From: Scenedesmus sp. ARA3
Lineage: Eukaryota > Chlorophyta > Chlorophyceae > Sphaeropleales > Scenedesmaceae
Assembly (NCBI GenBank): GCA_004335835.1
Contig: RWJK01001724.1
Location: forward strand, 35,860 to 99,859
Reading direction: 5' to 3'
Length of the DNA: 64,000 nucleotides
Shown in pieces: positions 45,124-57,624 of this stretch. Under the pieces are notes generated by a model. That model saw nothing but the letters and a program-made list of their open reading frames with translations, searched no databases and was not told the origin of the DNA. A program made the position numbers and the translations under genes. Each line of letters opens with the position of its first letter. The stretch's first letter is position 1.

Positions 45124-48100
45124 GGTCGGTTTCCAGTTGCTGCTGCGCTGGTGCCCTGCTGCTGCGCTTGTGTTGGCGCGCTTCTGATGTCGTGCAGAAG
45201 TTGGAACACGCAAGGTGATTGAAGCTTGCTATCAATCAACTGTAGATCCTATGCTGCTTCTTAAGCGGGGACGTGGTGCAGTTTGATCAGTCGAGGCAAG
45301 TCGGATGACCGTGTCGACCTGGTTGCGGTTTGAAGTGCAGCGACCTGCCACAGGCTGGATGCAGAACTGCTTTTACACTGTTTCCATTGAAAAAAGATAA
45401 CTTTTATGTTTTATCAGAAACGTGACCACAACCTTGATCACAAAATCACCGTGCGCAGCGGCAGCTGCCAGTCAACTGTCTGCTGCCACGCGTGGCACTT
45501 GCTCCCACTCAGGTTCAGCTAAAGCTGTTATTTAGCAGTGAAAGGTCTCTGAACATGCCAAATAAACACCTGTCGCCCCATGTTGGTGGCTGTGCTGCTG
45601 CTGTCGCAGCCAGGCACGATGCTGCTAAGATTGCTGCCGCAGCAGAGTCTGCTTCAGAGCAGGTACAGCTGTACCATCAGCAAACTGCCGAGTTTGCCTG
45701 CGGGACAGCATTGCGTAGTGGACTGCACGGTGCATGCACCTACTGTAGTCATGAACTGGCTGCTGCTGCCTACACGCAGCCATCACACAGTTGTAGGTTC
45801 TCACGCAGGGTTTACAGTATAACATGGTCAGGGCAGCGACACTTGTTGCATGCACACCTGGCCCCACGACCTGACAGTCAGCACAGCAGTAAAAATTTCG
45901 TACAACAGCATTTGCAACAACACCTGGCATCCAGGTCGTGACTGCAACCTCAGCCGGCCAGGGCCGCTGGACTGAGGCTGCAAAACTGGCAAAAAAGCCT
46001 ACAGCGTCCATACTCCAGCAGCATAAATCTGCTGCTTGGCTCGATGAAGACACACAAATGTGGTTGCCGCAAATGTTCAAGACCTTGCTTTTTAAACCTC
46101 AGCTGCCAACCACAACTGTGTTGTTGATGGCAGACGTATAAGCAGACCTGCTGCACAAGTCATGTCAGCTGTCAGACTGTGTGTATCAAGTGCACAAGCA
46201 TCGACTGCAGACCCGCTCTGCTGCAGATGACCTCACAGCAGCCAACATGCTGCTCTGAATCTTTAGCTCACATGGCAAGTGACGCCGCAGTAGCAGAACC
46301 CTGTTGCAGGGTCAGAAGACAGCATGCTGCACGGCAGCAGACCAAGACACATGTTTCTGACGCAGCTAGCTTGCACACCACACGACCGTTGGTTGCATCT
46401 GTCAACTCAAAGCAGCTCTTACTTGACCGCTGTTGCCAATAACTGGTGCACGGCTGTTGCTTCTAACAGCATGGTAATCAGGTAGTACTATGTTCAAGAC
46501 CCAATTCCAGGATTGGTCAATCACAACAGGCAGCCACAGTACTCAACAGCTGTTGTGACAATCAATGTATGTAGCTCTACATCTAAATGCCCCTACAAGA
46601 TTAGTAAGGGCATACTCGGAACTGTGCGTTCAGAAGAACACTACTCAATGGTCACTCAAAAAGTGAAACAATGAGTGGCCAGCAGGGCAGCCTTCAAGCA
46701 GAAATGGTTTCTGCCGGCGAATCCTGACATGACAGCATGCTCATCATCCCCAACATGTTGTGTACACATCAAGTCCAGTCGGTGGCGAATGTCCAAACGC
46801 ACATGTGTGCGCACAGCACAGACACCCTCAGCAAGAGTCATCAAAGCACTGAGCACACTCAACCACCCACGCACCGCAACATGCACCCAAAGCACAGTCA
46901 CTCAACACATGGCAGCTTACAGCAATGCTTAGCAGGCATGCCGTACTCTGAGAAGTGGCTTCTGCTCCGACAAGGCATTTGGCGCCAACCAGCCAAGCTG
47001 AGCCTGTCGCCTTTGCTGAAACACAGCGGGTACAGCCGACAGAGGTGAACACTTGATGTTGGTCCTCAACCTGGTGACGACAACAAGGGACAGAACTCGC
47101 AGCGTCAGGTGCACTGGACCCAACACACACAGACAACACAATGTAACCTCTCTATCAACACACACACTAAGGCTGCTAGTAGGGGCAGCGGCAGCCGGGT
47201 GCCGCAGCACACCACACACAAGACACAGGCACTCATCTGCATGGCGCAGCAATCAACTGTATGTTTTTCGCCGCAGGCCACACATACTCAATCACTGTGC
47301 AGTTGGTGTCTTGTCAACGCAAGCTCCAGAAACAGAGACGTGGCAGCAATGCTGCTAACACTCACTTTTTTAGCTGAAGTGGATGCAACAAGCAGGGCGC
47401 ATACAAATAGAGGCAGCTGTAGCTGGGTGCCACTGCAGACCAGGCACACAGATTGGTGCCTCATCAGCATACAGTAGCGCTGAGTTTGTGCCGCATTGTG
47501 CTCTTTTCTGGCGCCTGCTGCAAGTACTCAATCAGCATGTACTCAATCACCATGCAATTGGCGTCTTGTCAACACGAGCTCGCAAACACAGATGCAGCAG
47601 CACTGCTCCGACCGCTAGATGTTGTGTTGCTACGCATGTCGCTGCCACCAGAGCAGGGCCGGCCCTGCTGCGGCAGCATCCAGCCGGGAACGAACCACAG
47701 CAAAGAAGCCCGCAACCGAGACAAGATACGACAGTCAATCAGCCAATCCAAGCTCCAACACTGAGCTTCAGCAAGCGTCCAGGGGCTCACTGCTGCTGCT
47801 AGTAGTTACTACTGCCTGTAGACAGCTGCTGCATTCCCGGTGCAGGCACTCATTGACAAGAACAGATGCTTACATGTAGCACGCGCCTCAGGCCCGGCAG
47901 ATGCAGAAAAGCTGCAATCATGTGTATAGGGGGCTGGCTGCTTGCTGCAGACTCCACCAGTGCATACAGCATTAACAGTCGTCGAGCATAACACTGGACA
48001 GGCATCTTCAAGAGTGCAGTACCTGCGGCCGTCTTTACTGCCATGCTAGTCACACAACACTGTTGCACGCGTCAGCCGGCTAACGCAGGCCCTCACGCTG

Positions 48101-50437
48101 CTGAGCAAAGCAGCAGTCACAAAGTCAAGCCGCAACGCTTAAATGGCTCATGCGCGCTTCCCCAACAGATTGCATCTGCAACACTTTCCACCAAGCGCAG
48201 AATGGGCAGCGCATGGGTGGCATCTCTGACAGGTGCGGTCCAAGTGAAGTATCGCTGGCTGAAGCTTTTCCACAGCCAAAGCCACACTACAGAACATGCA
48301 CCCTGGCACAACAAAGCCGTGGTTGCAGCACCTCAAATGATGACCTAAAAATTCCCAGGTACATACATTGCAGCCACATCCACCCCAAGACCAGTTGATA
48401 CGTGGCTGCTGTGGCGGAACCTTGCACTCGTTTGATCCAACACTGCTGCAGCACACGGCCTGGCACATACAGTGCACATGACCTGTAGTGCTTCCAGACC
48501 CATGAACCCTCGAAATGTCCAGCCCCCTTGCAGCCACAACCGTCCTGGGCAAAGGCAGGCCGCTGTGTCAAAATCCAAACCGGGGGTATGCAATGCATGC
48601 AGGAAAGCCGCAACTGCGACCTGTGCTGCATTGTCAACACAGGCCCTGACAGGGCAGCACATGCACGGTAGTTTCAGCATGTTGCTGTGCACTACGCAAG
48701 CGGCCAAAGGCTGTTGGCACCAAGGAGCAGTACTATCTGCTTGTTCTGGTCCACGGATGCACAGGGCTGATGATGTGATGCTCCTGCTGGATTTCAAGGC
48801 ATGATGACGACCATGTTGGCTCTGACTGCTGCAAAATCATGCACCACAACAGGCACCACCCATCCCAGAGCCCACCTCTTTTTGGTTAACATCCAGGCGG
48901 TTGCATTGCGCAGCCTTGCACACATACAGCCAACACATGGGTGCAGCCGGCACACTGGCACTGCAACATACAAACAGCACAGTGACTGCCTGCAGGCAAG
49001 CGTGTGTGCAGCATCTACTGAAAAACACAAACATGCCCCGTCACCCGTCCGTGCAGTCAGCACACCTATACTTTGTCGGAAAGGCCCTGCCCTGCGTCCC
49101 TGTCCTAGGTCCCTGTTGCTGCCCTGATGCATTCGGATGGGCGCATGCATGATTGCCAGCACCTGCGGAGCAGCATGGCACACTGACACACTGCTTCTGC
49201 TGCACACTGCTTCTGCTGCATATTGCTTTTGCAGGCACCTAAATATGCGGAGCAGCTGGCAGCGCCACACATTTCCCAACTGCAAGCACTCCGTCCAAGC
49301 ACACGCACATCCCAAAAAGATAGCACATATCAACTTTGCCCGAGTCCTGGGCTCTGCAAGCAAAGCAGGGACTGTCATGCTACTACATCACAAAAGCAGC
49401 GCTGCTTCTGCCCCTAGAGGCAGAGGCCGTCTTCAGGTCATTCGCAGCAGAATCAACAAGTTCTCTAATTAGCGATCAAAGCCCACGCTAGAGGTGCATC
49501 TACCCTTGAACAAAGGGCAAGTAGGGACGCCAGTCCACTAAACTAGTAGTACTGGCTGGTGTCTCATGCAGTAAGAAGGTACTTCTCTTCATGTAGTGAA
49601 TTGGTGCTTTTCTAGCCAGCTCTTTGACCCACAACAGCATGCCAAGTCAACCACTGCTGCACACTCCACAGTCATGGGCAGTGATTGTCTTCCACATGCA
49701 GGCATACTCACTTCTTTTTCTATGCAGCTCGAGCATGACATTATCAGTAGCAGCTCGGGGTGCGCTGCAGAATGCACCATACCAGGACATGGCATGCAGT
49801 GTCAGGGGCCCCAAGAATAAATGATGGGTAATGCTGTGCTTTGCCATGGCTATCCAAAGCAGGCGGTGTGGTTGCGCCGGCTGCTCACCGTGCAGCCAGC
49901 AGCTGTTGCTGCAGCCGTGAAAGTGAACGCATGCATCGCACAGTACTGCTACATAGTATGAAGACACCAGTGCTTCTGTTTCAGGATACCTAACACCACA
50001 GCACAGTCCTGTAACTCCACAGCTGCAGCCTACCTCTGCCACTGCTGCGGAGGACACACGCCACGGGCATACTCAACAGCAACAATGCATTTCTAACACG
50101 ATGCGTATGCAGCTTTCATCGCTGCGTTAAGACTGCGGCTCAAACTGCAGGCGGTTGCGAAGAGCCTGCAGCGACAGCACTTCTCAATACTAGGTGGCAC
50201 TTCTATAGCTGATGCTTCATACCAGCACCAACTCAGCACATGCCAGCCTGGCTTGTGCCATCGCATTGGTGCGCTGTCCACCACAACGTTCAATGCAGTG
50301 CAATTTCCAGGGCCTTGACTCAATGCAGTACTTGAAACTCAGATGCAACACAGCGATCACTCCAACCAGCACCGCATTGTGAGCAACAACAGACGCTGAC
50401 CGCGCATACATGATGTCCATCTTCGCAAGCACAGGAA
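45124..50437. other. Long gene-poor stretch
   Basis: More than 5 kb in which no frame on either strand shows a recognised domain or a consistent exon chain. The sequence is CA/TG-rich, with a tandem duplication at 47160-47620 and only modest triplet repeats. It could be a long intergenic region, decayed transposons, or a non-coding transcript locus. Confidence 0.4.
47165..47625. repeat. Diverged tandem duplication, unit about 235 bp
   Basis: Two units share ordered blocks: GGCAGC with GGGTGCC, TACTCAATCA, CAGTTGGTGTCTTGTCAACG or CAATTGGCGTCTTGTCAACA, and an ending in AGAC or AGAT with GCAGCA. The first is about 47165-47350, the second about 47408-47620. Confidence 0.8.
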
Positions 50438-50715
50438 TCAGTAGAGATGCTGCCAGGTTGTGCTGGGGCCTGCAGGCGCAGGCCGTGTGGTGAGCAGCAC
50501 CTGTGGCACAGCAGCACCCGCCTGCAGTGGCATGCTGTCAAGCACTGCCAGCTGTCCTGCTGCTGCTGCTGCTGCTGCTGCTGTCATAGCTGCCGGGGCC
50601 ATTAAGGAAGCCCCCAGCCCTGCAGGGCAACTGCTGCTGGCAGCATCCAAGCAGATGACAGTGCTGAAGCCTGAGTTTGGCAGCAGCTGGTGCAGCAGCA
50701 GCTGGTGCAGCAGCA

Positions 50716-50747
<32 letters not shown>

Positions 50748-51809
50748 GCTGAAATGAGCGGCAGCGCAGCAGTGCAGCTGTCGGCTGGGACCAGCATGCG
50801 CTGCAGCTGCAGATTGCTGCCAGGTGCAGCTGTTGCAAAGCCAGCTGCTGCACTGCTGCAGCTGCCGTTCCAGCTGGCTGTTGTGCCATCAGCAGCAAGA
50901 ACCAGTCCAGCATTGCTTGCTGCTGCTGCTGCTGCTGCTGAGTATGGCAGCTTAGGCAGGAGGGTTAGCAACTGGCATTGGACAGGCTGTGTGCTTGCCG
51001 GCACACAGCTGGGCTCAGCCCACACGCCATGCGCTGCTTGCTGCAGCACGTTGAGTTCACCCACCGCTGCCATAGCCACGGCCTGCAGGACAGCGACACA
51101 CAGCAAGACATTCGCAGTGCAGCTGAGGATGTTGACTGTAAACTGTGAAAGCGTAAATAGGACGAATCGCCTTAGTAATGCAGGCATTAGTGATGCAGGC
51201 ATTAGTAATGCAGGCTGCAGCACCGCCACAGCCAGGACATGCAAGGCACCATCAGCAGCACAGTGCAGGCCACATGACGGTAGGTGGTACTGTTCACCTC
51301 GGATGCAGGCAGCAGATGCAACGCAAAACCTTGATCTATTATGTCAACGTCTGCTTGCTGCCGCTGTTGCTGCTGCTGCTCACTCTTACCTCCAAGTGCT
51401 CTATGCGCCGCTGCAGCTCCTGCTGCTGCTGCTGCACCTGCTGCTGCTGCTGCTGCTGGAGCTGCTGCCATACAGCCACGCCACGCAGCGAAGGGCTGCC
51501 ACTGTGCACAGGCATGATCTGCATTGGCGCAGCGTCAGCCACGCAGCCGGCCTCACATAGGCTGGAGCTCACGCTGCTGCTTGATGCAGCAAGTGCCGGG
51601 CTGCAAGCAGCCGCCAGCAGTGCAGCTGCAGGGTAGTGCGCTGCTGCTGGCACATGCACAGGTGCTGCGGCTGCTTCCTGCAGTGCAGCGTGTTGGCTAG
51701 CTGGATCTGAAGCCAGCAGCACGTGCCTGCCGCCCTGCAGCTGCATCAGGGGCTGTGGCAGCACCTGCATGCCTGTGCTGCATGTGGCTGTGCTGCCGCA
51801 CGTACTGAC

Positions 51810-51848
<39 letters not shown>

Positions 51849-52991
51849 TGGGTTGCAGACGGTCATGGTGACAGGAGATGCCAGCCTGCAATTTGCGTGC
51901 AACATGGCGAGAAGGTGGTTTAAAAAAGCACGCGTAAGCAAGTAATCAATCAGCGCAGCAGATATGATGCTTGCATGCCTGAAGCATCAAGCACTGCAGC
52001 TGCACATGGGCCGGCAGTACTGCTGCTGTAGCCAGCAACATTGCAGTGCAAGTGTCTGACGTTTTGTGTCCTTTCCGGCATGCTCAGCATACTGTACACA
52101 ACAGCATCGCAAGAAGCTTGCAGTTGCCTGCGCCCTTCAGTCCAAGCTGTGGGGCGTGCTTAACAGCTTGCGGTATGTCTGCTAAACCGCCGCGTGCCAA
52201 AGCTGCCACAACAGCTTCACAGCAATGTGATGCGCGTCAACGCCTGAGCCTACCTCAACTCGCTCAGGTTGTGTGCGAAGAAGCAGAATGAGCGCATGCA
52301 GTTGGCGCCGTCGTGGCACATCTTGGTCCTGAAGTTGGCGGGGTGCATGTGATACTCAAACACGTTGTGGCAATCTTTGCAGGCATCGCCTTTGGAGCAG
52401 GAGCCCTGCGCAAACCAGCAGGGCAGCCAACATAGCCTGAGCAGTGAGTGCGGCCAGCAGGGACTGCAGCAACACATTGTGCAGCAGCCAGCCGACTCAG
52501 TCGGCTGCAAGTTGCAGGACTGCTGGTATTTCCAAAGGACTGCTGGTATTTCCAGATATGGTGGGGCCCAAAGACGGTGTTCAAAGAGCCGTCTGAGCAT
52601 CCTGCAAGCACATGCAGAGCCGGCACCGCTACCTGTGAGGGAGAGAAGCAGGCTGTACACCATCACCTTGTGCAGCATGTCGCAGCACATGACTGCTGCA
52701 TACAGATGGGTGCGCAGGTCGCGCCGCCTTGCGCGCTCCCCTTTGTGCAGGAAGAAGCAGGCGGTCCAGTCGTGCTGCACTCTCTGCAGGGGCCGGAAGA
52801 GGTAGCAAAATGGCGTTGTCAGGGGCAGTCTGCTGCTCAATACACTAGATAATGTGGAGCTGTGCATGCCAACGACGTCGTACTGGAGCTCACGCCCAGC
52901 AGCAGCTGCTTACCCTCGTACAAGGTGTGATCTTGAAACCATTTATCATTTCATCGGCACCTAGTCGCATCAAGGCGTTCTCTGATGCCAT
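50438..52991 (-). CDS. Tandem CCCH zinc-finger protein (plant RR-TZF type) with Gln-rich tail
   Basis: Five exons: 52991-52914, 52783-52667, 52405-52254, 51885-51390 and 51082-50438, all in phase, total 495 residues. The arginine-rich region reads RVQHDWTACFFLHKGERARR, the plant HDWTECPxxHPGExARRRDP motif. Finger 1 is C-x7-C-x5-C-x3-H (CCDMLHKGSCSKGDACKDCH), then FEYHMHPANFRTK and finger 2 C-x5-C-x4-C-x3-H (CHDGANCMRSFCFFAH), the spacing of RR-TZF proteins. These bind RNA and act in mRNA turnover or transcription, shuttling between nucleus and cytoplasmic granules. The remaining about 380 residues are Gln/Ala/Ser-rich with poly-Gln runs, suited to granule formation. Start at 52991 (MASENALMRLGADEM) is the first ATG of a plausible exon; an upstream frame at 53781 (MASMEEEAAV) may be an earlier exon. 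Confidence 0.9.
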
Positions 52992-54129
52992 GCCCGCCTC
53001 GCCTGGTGCCCCGAAAGCAGACGCTGCCTGCTGTATGAGGCAATTCAAGTCTATTTGCACTAATAGTTAGTCTTTCTGGGATAAACACATGAAATGATCG
53101 TCATATGTCGTTGTGCTAAAGACAGATATGTTTCAAAGCGCTTTCTGAATAGTTGGTATCAACGGATCAAAAACTTGAATGCCGCCCTGATCGTCACCTG
53201 TGACTCTGTGGGTGCATACAACACAAACAGAACGAATCCGGGCGGTCACACCATGCTGGTTACGAGGGAGCTTTTGAGCAACGATGGTGATTGTGCCCTG
53301 CCAATTAAATCAATCAGTCGTGAAATAGATCGTGCATAGTACGGCGTTGATGGTGGACGGAGTTTTGCGAAAGCCTGAAGATGGTCGGCATGCGGGTGAT
53401 GGTCTCGCACGCATTACGCATCCTTTTACAGCTGTTCTTGTGTTTAAAGTTCCTATCAGACCACACGACGTTACTCTGCCCGGCCCTCGGAAGAAGGGCA
53501 GTGTGGGTGCACACTCATCTCCAAAGCGAAGGCTCTGCAAATACGTACTTGAATGTTGGATTCAAATAAATAGGTAAATGTTGTTTCTTCTGTATACGAC
53601 AGCTTGTAATGCGCACTGAAGCTGAACCAGTACCATGATTTGTGGCGATGACCCAGATGATAAGCGTGATCGAGGTTACTTTTGTTGGCGCCTCAACAGG
53701 CCGAAATATAAGCCAATCACTTAAGACAGTCCAATCACTCAAGCTACAGATTACAGCAGCTTCTTCCTCCATGCTGGCCATGGCCCGGTCAAAGGGCTGT
53801 TGACACCGAGTCCTCATCACTGATGCATGCGTGCCCAGCCTGCGCGCTGAGCAAGCTTGCTCCCAGAAAGTGTACACTAAGTACGGACTTTCATACCAAA
53901 AATACCAAAACTACTCGGACTGAGTCCGAGTAAGACCTGAATCCTGCGCTGGTTAGGAAGGTGCTGTGTGGCGCAGGCACATCCAATACCAGTACCAACC
54001 AACACAGCTTGGTACACATCCAGCCGGCCATGCACGCTGCCTGTTGTCACGGCAACTCAGCTGGTGCACAGCAGAGGGATGCGGCCTCCCCAGCGCATTC
54101 CATGATAATCAATCTGTGCTGTGATGCCT
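52992..54129. other. Intergenic region, AT-richer, no supported gene
   Basis: This is the 5' side of the zinc-finger gene and the 3' flank of the peroxidase gene. About 53090-53900 has few triplet repeats and several unrelated open frames on both strands, none with a recognised domain. Confidence 0.4.
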
Positions 54130-57090
54130 TCAGCCATGGTGCATGCCTGAGTCCAACACATACTGCGGATCCACCAGCATCTCATACACCGCATGCTCCA
54201 CTACAGCCTGCTGCCACTGCTGGTGGAACAACTTCACAGGCTTGCCGTCTCTTCCCACCAGGAACTTGTAGAAGTTCCAGCCAATATCTTTGCCTGCTGC
54301 CACGCCGCCGCCACCGCCCTGGTCAGCAGGAAGCTCCCGCCTCAGGTATTGGAATACTGGGTGTGCGCTGGGCCCATTGACTTGCACTTTCGAAAAGATG
54401 GGGAAGGCGGTGTGGTAGCGGTCAGCGCAGAACGACTTGATGTCTGCGTTGGATCCAGGCTCTTGATTGCCAAATTCATTTGACGGGAATGCAAGCACCT
54501 CAAATCCGAACTTGTGGTACTTATTGTAAGCCTCCTGCAAGCCTGCAGGCAGCAAGCAAGACACACACACACGCATGAAAAGGATGAAGGCCGGGGCACC
54601 ACTTGCAGGAATCAGAGGTGCTGAAAATCGGGGCGCAGAAGGTGTTGAGGGTGTGTGAACAGATTACGTTTGCACTTTGGTTCAGACATGCATGCTAGCG
54701 TCCATTGCTGGTGGACACGTCCCACTGGGACAGCATGTGTGATGGTGCGTATGTTGCCAGCTCCTGCTGCTTGTGCTTGCCAGAGTTCTGGCAGCTGATT
54801 GATTGGTGTACAATTGTTTACAGGCATGAGCAGCGGCGCATGCTGGCATGGGTGGGTACATGCCCCGCAAACATCTACACAACAGTGATGCACCATGACC
54901 AAATGTGTGCAAGCACTCACACCTGACGCACCCCGACTGCATCAAACACACTGCTGCTTCCAAAACTGCCCTGCATGCTGCTGCTCCTGCTGCCCTGATT
55001 GCACTCGGACGTCAAACTATCACACAAACCCCAACAGCGTACCTTTGTAGTTGGCATCCGTGAAGCCGCACTGTGATGCCACGTTGACCACCAGCGTCAC
55101 CTTGCCCGCAAACTCGCTCAGGTGGCGCTCCCGGCCATCAATGTCGACAGCAGTCTGCACCAGGCATGCAGCGGCAGCAGCAGCAGCAGCAGCAGCATCG
55201 AGTGTGATGTTAATGATCTGCAGGATGGGAACAAGCTGGCGGTGTGCCGGCAGCTGCTGAGTGAGCCAGTAAGTGTGCTGCGCTGACCAGCCATCCAAGG
55301 AGGCTGGCAACACCCACGAGCTGCATTCGGCTGTCGTGTTGTCATGCCTGTGCCATTGCAGGCATTGCAGCAGCCAGCAGCTGATGTCATTGCACGTGTT
55401 GCCTGCTGCTGGGGTAGGCCCCTGCTTGCTGCTCCAACGCCATTGCAGATGTGCGCTCTTCTGGTGCTGCTGCTGCTGCTGGCCCCCTATGCAAGCACAC
55501 AGCATCACGCACACATCACACCCACAGCATGACGCACGCCTGACACACACACACAGCATGATCCATGCATGCAGTTGTCCAGCAGCCCACATGCAACGCC
55601 ACCACGCTGCTCTCACAGCTGCCACTCGCACGCCTGCAACGCCCCATCCCAAATCCTACTGCTGCTGCTGCTGCTCACCAGCGCATACAGCCCGGTGGCT
55701 GGGCTGTGGCTGTCAAGTCTCGCCGCATGTGCATGGTGCGCGTGGTGCTGCGCTGGCGCTGCTGCTGCTGCACCCTCCTCGGCAGGCTCAGGCAGCTCCC
55801 CGGCATCAACTGCCACAACAGCATCAGCTTGGTTATGCACTTTTGGCGGCTGCACTTTCGGCGCCTCATGCACAGCTTGAGCGGGCTGCTGCTGTTGCGG
55901 CGGCGTGGCTGCTGCCGGCTGCTGCACTGCAGGAACAGCCTGCTGCTGCGTCGCCGCAGCGGCGTGATGCTCCACGTGTGCAGCAGGTTGCTGATCTGTG
56001 TGTGCGGCGCGCTGCTGTGCCTGCGGCGCTGCTTGCTGCGCAGTGTCCGGCACCGCCGGATGAGCTTGCTGTGCTGCAGGGACCGCCGGGTGAGCTGCAT
56101 GTTGTTGCTGTGTGGCTGCTGCTGCTGCTTCGCTGCCGGTGTGTGCTGCTGCTGCGCCGCCTGCTGCTGCATGTGCTGCCGCGTCACCTCCCACTGTGTG
56201 AGCTGGTGCTAGCACAGGCGGGGCGCCTGCAGGTTTGTCTGCTGTCTGCACGACGATGCTGCCGTCAGCATCAACTGCGGAGTCGTGCAGCTGGTGTGCG
56301 TGCGTGTCGTGCTGCTGCAGGTGGTGTGCATGGTCGTGGTCGCGCTCCCGTGCTGTGCGGAACTGGTGGGGGTCGTGGTGCTGATCATGCGTCTGCACAG
56401 CAGGGCGCAGCAGAGCAGAAAAACAGCAGGTGATAGAGCAGCGGCAGTAGCAGCAGCACCATTTAGTGATATGTTACAGTTGTGGGAGCCCAGTGTAAGG
56501 ATGGCATCGTAGCAGGCAGGGGGTGGTGCGGCAGTGAATACGCATCGCTGCTGGTCCCATGTGCCACAGTGTCGGTCTGTGCAAGCTGATCTGCAGGGCA
56601 GAGGTTGCTGGCATGCCATCAAAGTTTCAAGGTATAACTGAGCTGTGCATGATAAAAGCCATGTTGAGCTGGACACTGCGCTGCCATTCGCAGCTGTTGT
56701 GTGTCAGCAGATACAGGGCAGCAGCAAGCACAGCAGTACCAGTACTGCCGATCTCACCAGCATGAAATCTTCAAGTCCTTCGCCCTCCCCAGTGCTTGCT
56801 AAGTCCGAGTGATCTAGGTTGCGAGTGATTCTGGTTATGAAGCAGACGGTTCCAACGAGTGCTGCCACCATGAGTACACTCCTGACAGCAGCAGAGCAGC
56901 AAGACAACAGCAACAGTTGGACAGGTGGGAGGGATCCCCTGGCGTAGCGTACTCCGTCATAGCCAATAGCATTTCCTTACTTTATCAACCCAGATTTGTC
57001 GCTGCGGGATGAACGGCCACCCGACTGACTGCTTCGTGGCAAAATTTCAGGTCCATCTGAGCCCCCAGCGAACCGTATCCTCCTCTGCAT
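54130..57090 (-). CDS. GPX: Membrane-anchored glutathione-peroxidase-like protein with long His/Ala/Gln linker
   Basis: Five exons: 57090-56981, 56881-56758, 56392-55679, 55154-55043 and 54542-54130; all junctions in phase, 490 residues. Residues 1-37 are basic/Ser-rich, 38-54 a hydrophobic anchor (SVLMVAALVGTVCFI), then acidic GEGEGLEDFM. Residues about 79-310 form a low-complexity linker rich in His, Ala, Gln and Pro (HDHAHHLQQHDTHAHQLHD near its start). The last about 175 residues are a peroxidase: LYALTAVDIDGRERHLSEF, VVNVASQCGFTDANYKG with a peroxidatic Cys (not selenocysteine), FPSNEFGNQEPG, a second Cys in DIKSFCADRY as in thioredoxin-dependent two-Cys enzymes, FPIFSKVQVNG and WNFYKFLVGRDG. 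The usual active-site Gln of FPCNQF is Glu here. Expected role: membrane-tethered lipid or hydrogen peroxide reduction; which membrane is unknown. The exon 3 to exon 4 junction falls inside the conserved LYALTAVD strand, which supports a true fusion. Confidence 0.85.
55155..55678 (-). repeat. Intron 3 of the peroxidase gene flanked by CAG (5') and CTG (3') tracts
   Basis: On the sense strand the donor GTGAG is followed by (CAG)5 (55673-55659) and the acceptor is preceded, about 20 nt away, by (CTG)7 (55195-55175). Same arrangement as dehydrogenase intron 2. Confidence 0.95.
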
Positions 57091-57624
57091 GGTCCTAATT
57101 GCGTCGTTATGTTGCTCACAGAATACTTGGTTTGAGACGATATAAACTGAGTTGCTCTGGAGCAGGTAGTTTATTCTGTTGAATCTGCCTGGGAAGAGCG
57201 AGACATTGAGGTGAACAACCACGATCATACAAGAACAGCCACTCATGAAAGAGTACGGCACATAATTTCGCAGGTTTAACAAAGTTGAGACTGACTCCTA
57301 GTGGTACTGACAGTCTGTGTCTGACAGCAGTACAGTTACCCAGCCGTACTGCCGCATCAAACCCTCCCAAAGGCTGGCCATGCTGACTTTGGATACGCAC
57401 ACCGGATGCTCAAATAATACAAGAACCAACTGATGTTACATCCTGGCACCTCACAAGTCCGCCGCATTGCATATGTAGCAACCAGCAGCTCCAGCCTGCC
57501 TGCGACTGACGATGCACGGATCACATACGACAGGCTCTCACATCAAGTACATGCTGCTCTCAGGCCACCCTAGTCACGACACCATCTACATCACACCTGA
57601 AGCAGAAAAGAGGCAGCCTACAAT
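57091..57624. other. Intergenic region between two minus-strand genes
   Basis: This is the promoter side of the peroxidase gene and the 3' flank of the CPBP gene. No frame here is supported as coding. Confidence 0.5.

Noticed and set aside
45124..50437. Several 60-150 codon frames on both strands
   Set aside because: They overlap one another in different frames, lack domain content and splice-phased partners, and reflect biased composition.
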